Shown here: in pieces, positions 13,399 through 14,848 of the stretch
Position numbering within the stretch: position 1 is the stretch's first letter
Layout: the number at the start of each line of letters is the position of its first letter
Assembly (NCBI GenBank): GCA_947481115.1
Contig: CANKEI010000024.1
Span: 1-14,848 of the forward strand
DNA: 14,848 nucleotides
From: a bacterium
GTDB taxonomy: Bacteria; Babelota; Babeliae; Babelales; JABDEC01
Direction of reading: 5' to 3'
Program-made: the position numbers and the translations under genes
The notes under the pieces: generated by a model
The model's database searches: none
The model's input: only the letters and a program-made list of their open reading frames with translations
Told to the model about the DNA's origin: nothing

Positions 13399-14848
13399 AT
13401 TTTTAATTTCTTGAATTTAAATCAACTCTCTTCACAAAAAGTTGATCATGCTCCAAACTTAGCGCTTGATAATTAAATCATCATAAGCAGGGTAAGAAGC
13501 ATGATAATTGATGAAGTTGAAATTAAAACAGCAAATTTAGATCACCATGGATTAATCGCAGCAATCTGTCATGACGTTGACTTGATAGAGCGCATCAACA
13601 AGCTGATTGGATCAAGTGATCCTAGAAGAGTTGTGAGTCCTGGTGAAGCTGTAGTGGCCATGATTTTAAATGGATTAGGCTTTGCTAATAGGCGCTTATA
13701 TTTAACGCCGCAATTCTTTGAAAGCAAGCCTATAGAGCGCTTATTAAGAAAAAATTTTAAAGCAAGTGATTTTGATGATCATGCATTAGGTAAAGCGCTA
13801 GATGAAATTGCCGAATATGGCCCAGATCGCCTATTTGGCGAGGTAGCATTTGAAATAGCAATAAATAAAAATTTGCTCGGCAAAGATGCCTATACAGATA
13901 CAACCAGTTATTCAACGAATGGCGAGTACAGCACAGAAGAGCCAGGTACAATTGATATTACGTATGGTTATTCAAAAGATAAACGCCCTGATTTAAAACA
14001 AGTTATGATGTCGTTAGTTACTACTGGAAGTGCTCAAATTCCAATTTGGATGCAGCCACTCAGTGGCAATTCTGCTGACAGCAAAGCTCTTTTAGAAACA
14101 GCGCAACGAGTTCAGAGCTTTCAATCACAATTAAAGATCAGAACTCAATTTCGTTGGGTTATGGATGCAGCTGCATATTCTGCTAATAATTTAATCGAGC
14201 TAAAAAGTTGTTTATGGATCATACGCGTTCCTGAAAGAATCAAAGAGGCGAGTGATTTATTGCAACTCGATGACTCTGTTTTCATATGGCAAGACTGTGA
14301 TAATGGCTATAAAGTAGCCGCACATGAATCGCAATATGCTGGCATACGACAACGTTGGATTATAGTATTTTCACAGCAAGCTTACCTGCGTGAAATAACT
14401 ACTTTACAGAGAAATATTCAAAAAACATCAATTGTTCTTGAGAAGAAATTATGGCATCTGAAAAATAAACTATTCACCTGTGAAGCTGATGCAACACAAT
14501 GGATGATTGATTTAAAAAAACAATTTCCACTATTCAGCATTATTTATACCGTAGATGAGGAAAAAAAGCACATTAAGCGCGGTCGACCAAACACAGCTTC
14601 AGAAGCCATAGCAATTGGTTATGTTATTAATGCAACGCATCAAAAAAACGAAGCTGTGATAGCTAATTTATCCCGATGCAAAGGCAGATTCATTATTGCC
14701 ACGAATGATTTTGATAGCATAAATTTTACCGATAAAGACGTCTTAATAGCGTACAAAGAGCAACAGCAAGTTGAACGTGGCTTTAGATTTTTAAAAGATC
14801 CATGGTTCATGCTCGATACATTTTTTCTTAAAACTAAACGTCGCGTTG
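13366..14848 (+). mobile_element. IS1634-type insertion sequence, left part; right end outside the window
   Basis: The element is inferred from the transposase and from the point where the ATPase gene loses family similarity (about 13366-13375). The left terminal repeat should lie there, perhaps within TCCCACATTCCCGCGATC, but the partner end and target duplication are outside the window. The 100 bases before the transposase contain a 7-bp hairpin (ATCAACT 13421-13427 with AGTTGAT 13440-13446). Confidence 0.65.
13501..14848 (+). CDS. IS1634-family transposase, 3' end outside the window
   Basis: An open frame of 449 codons runs from the ATG at 13501 to the window edge without a stop. Residues 1 to about 110 match the DUF4277 pattern typical of this family (SPGEAVVAMILNGLGFANRR, then FFESKPIERLL and the DDHALGKALDEIAEYG region). 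The DDE catalytic domain follows: D133 in YTDTTSYS, D222 in WVMDAAAYS, and E425 in YKEQQQVERGFRFLKDP, with the usual Y-(x)-R-(x)3-E-like spacing around it. The family's transposases are about 450-600 residues, so some C-terminal sequence is missing only because the window ends. AGGGTAAG precedes the ATG. The frame is intact and all three acidic residues are present, so the element may be active. Confidence 0.93.
   Translation, partial: MIIDEVEIKTANLDHHGLIAAICHDVDLIERINKLIGSSDPRRVVSPGEAVVAMILNGLGFANRRLYLTPQFFESKPIERLLRKNFKASDFDDHALGKALDEIAEYGPDRLFGEVAFEIAINKNLLGKDAYTDTTSYSTNGEYSTEEPGTIDITYGYSKDKRPDLKQVMMSLVTTGSAQIPIWMQPLSGNSADSKALLETAQRVQSFQSQLKIRTQFRWVMDAAAYSANNLIELKSCLWIIRVPERIKEASDLLQLDDSVFIWQDCDNGYKVAAHESQYAGIRQRWIIVFSQQAYLREITTLQRNIQKTSIVLEKKLWHLKNKLFTCEADATQWMIDLKKQFPLFSIIYTVDEEKKHIKRGRPNTASEAIAIGYVINATHQKNEAVIANLSRCKGRFIIATNDFDSINFTDKDVLIAYKEQQQVERGFRFLKDPWFMLDTFFLKTKRRV

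Noticed and set aside
13757..13951. Minus-strand 64-codon frame
   Set aside because: It is wholly antisense to the transposase, which has clear family motifs; Cys/Leu/His-rich content is typical of a shadow frame.
1..14848. CRISPR array, rRNA or tRNA genes
   Set aside because: No regularly spaced direct repeats, conserved rRNA segments or complete cloverleaf were found by reading both strands.

Overview
The window is bacterial chromosomal DNA of low G+C (about 40% by eye). It has short, mostly single-gene transcription units, several GTG starts, and a mix of core housekeeping genes with secreted proteins I do not recognise. The combination of many Sec-exported coiled-coil proteins, an AAA-ATPase-like (DUF1703-type) gene, an IS1634-type transposase and dispersed palindromic repeats suits a host-associated or intracellular lineage. 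Candidatus Dependentiae (TM6) is my best guess. This is an inference from gene style and from the S9 C-terminus, not a demonstrated placement.

Left part (1-3900): four genes run leftward as one apparent operon (order of transcription: 3777, 3008, 2023, 1008). Each encodes a signal peptide, a linker, two closely spaced hydrophobic segments that could form a helical hairpin, and a long coiled-coil tail. I read them as a diverged paralogous family with no assignable function. A good promoter (TTGCAT, 16 bp, TATAAT) lies upstream at 3869-3896, within a 255-bp leader that carries repeated TTTGGGCTTA words. Two starts are better placed downstream of the longest ORF, at Shine-Dalgarno-supported codons. 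The third-listed gene carries a perfect 19-bp-stem palindrome inside its signal-peptide coding region.

Middle (4045-10082): an EamA-type (DMT) permease; rpsI (ribosomal protein S9) with its own promoter and a strong intrinsic terminator; a 470-bp gap holding decayed palindromic repeats and a possible 48-aa membrane protein on the minus strand; an FtsB/DivIC-type division protein closely followed by a Mn-type superoxide dismutase; a convergent gene for an exported Ser/Thr-rich protein with a C-terminal membrane segment; lysS (lysyl-tRNA synthetase); and an exported coiled-coil protein ending in a duplicated Gly-Ser-rich tail.

Right part (10184-14848): recJ (single-strand exonuclease) and cmk (cytidylate kinase), separated by a large imperfect inverted repeat of the same family as the element near 5700. 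Then comes the 5' remnant of an AAA-ATPase-like gene, cut off after about 135 residues. Immediately downstream is an IS1634-family (DUF4277) transposase that is open to the window edge with D133, D222 and E425 in place. The simplest reading is that the insertion sequence broke the ATPase gene.

The most interesting material is the four-gene secreted hairpin/coiled-coil operon and the two further exported low-complexity proteins. They look like a lineage-specific envelope or host-contact set. Nothing in the window proves that role.
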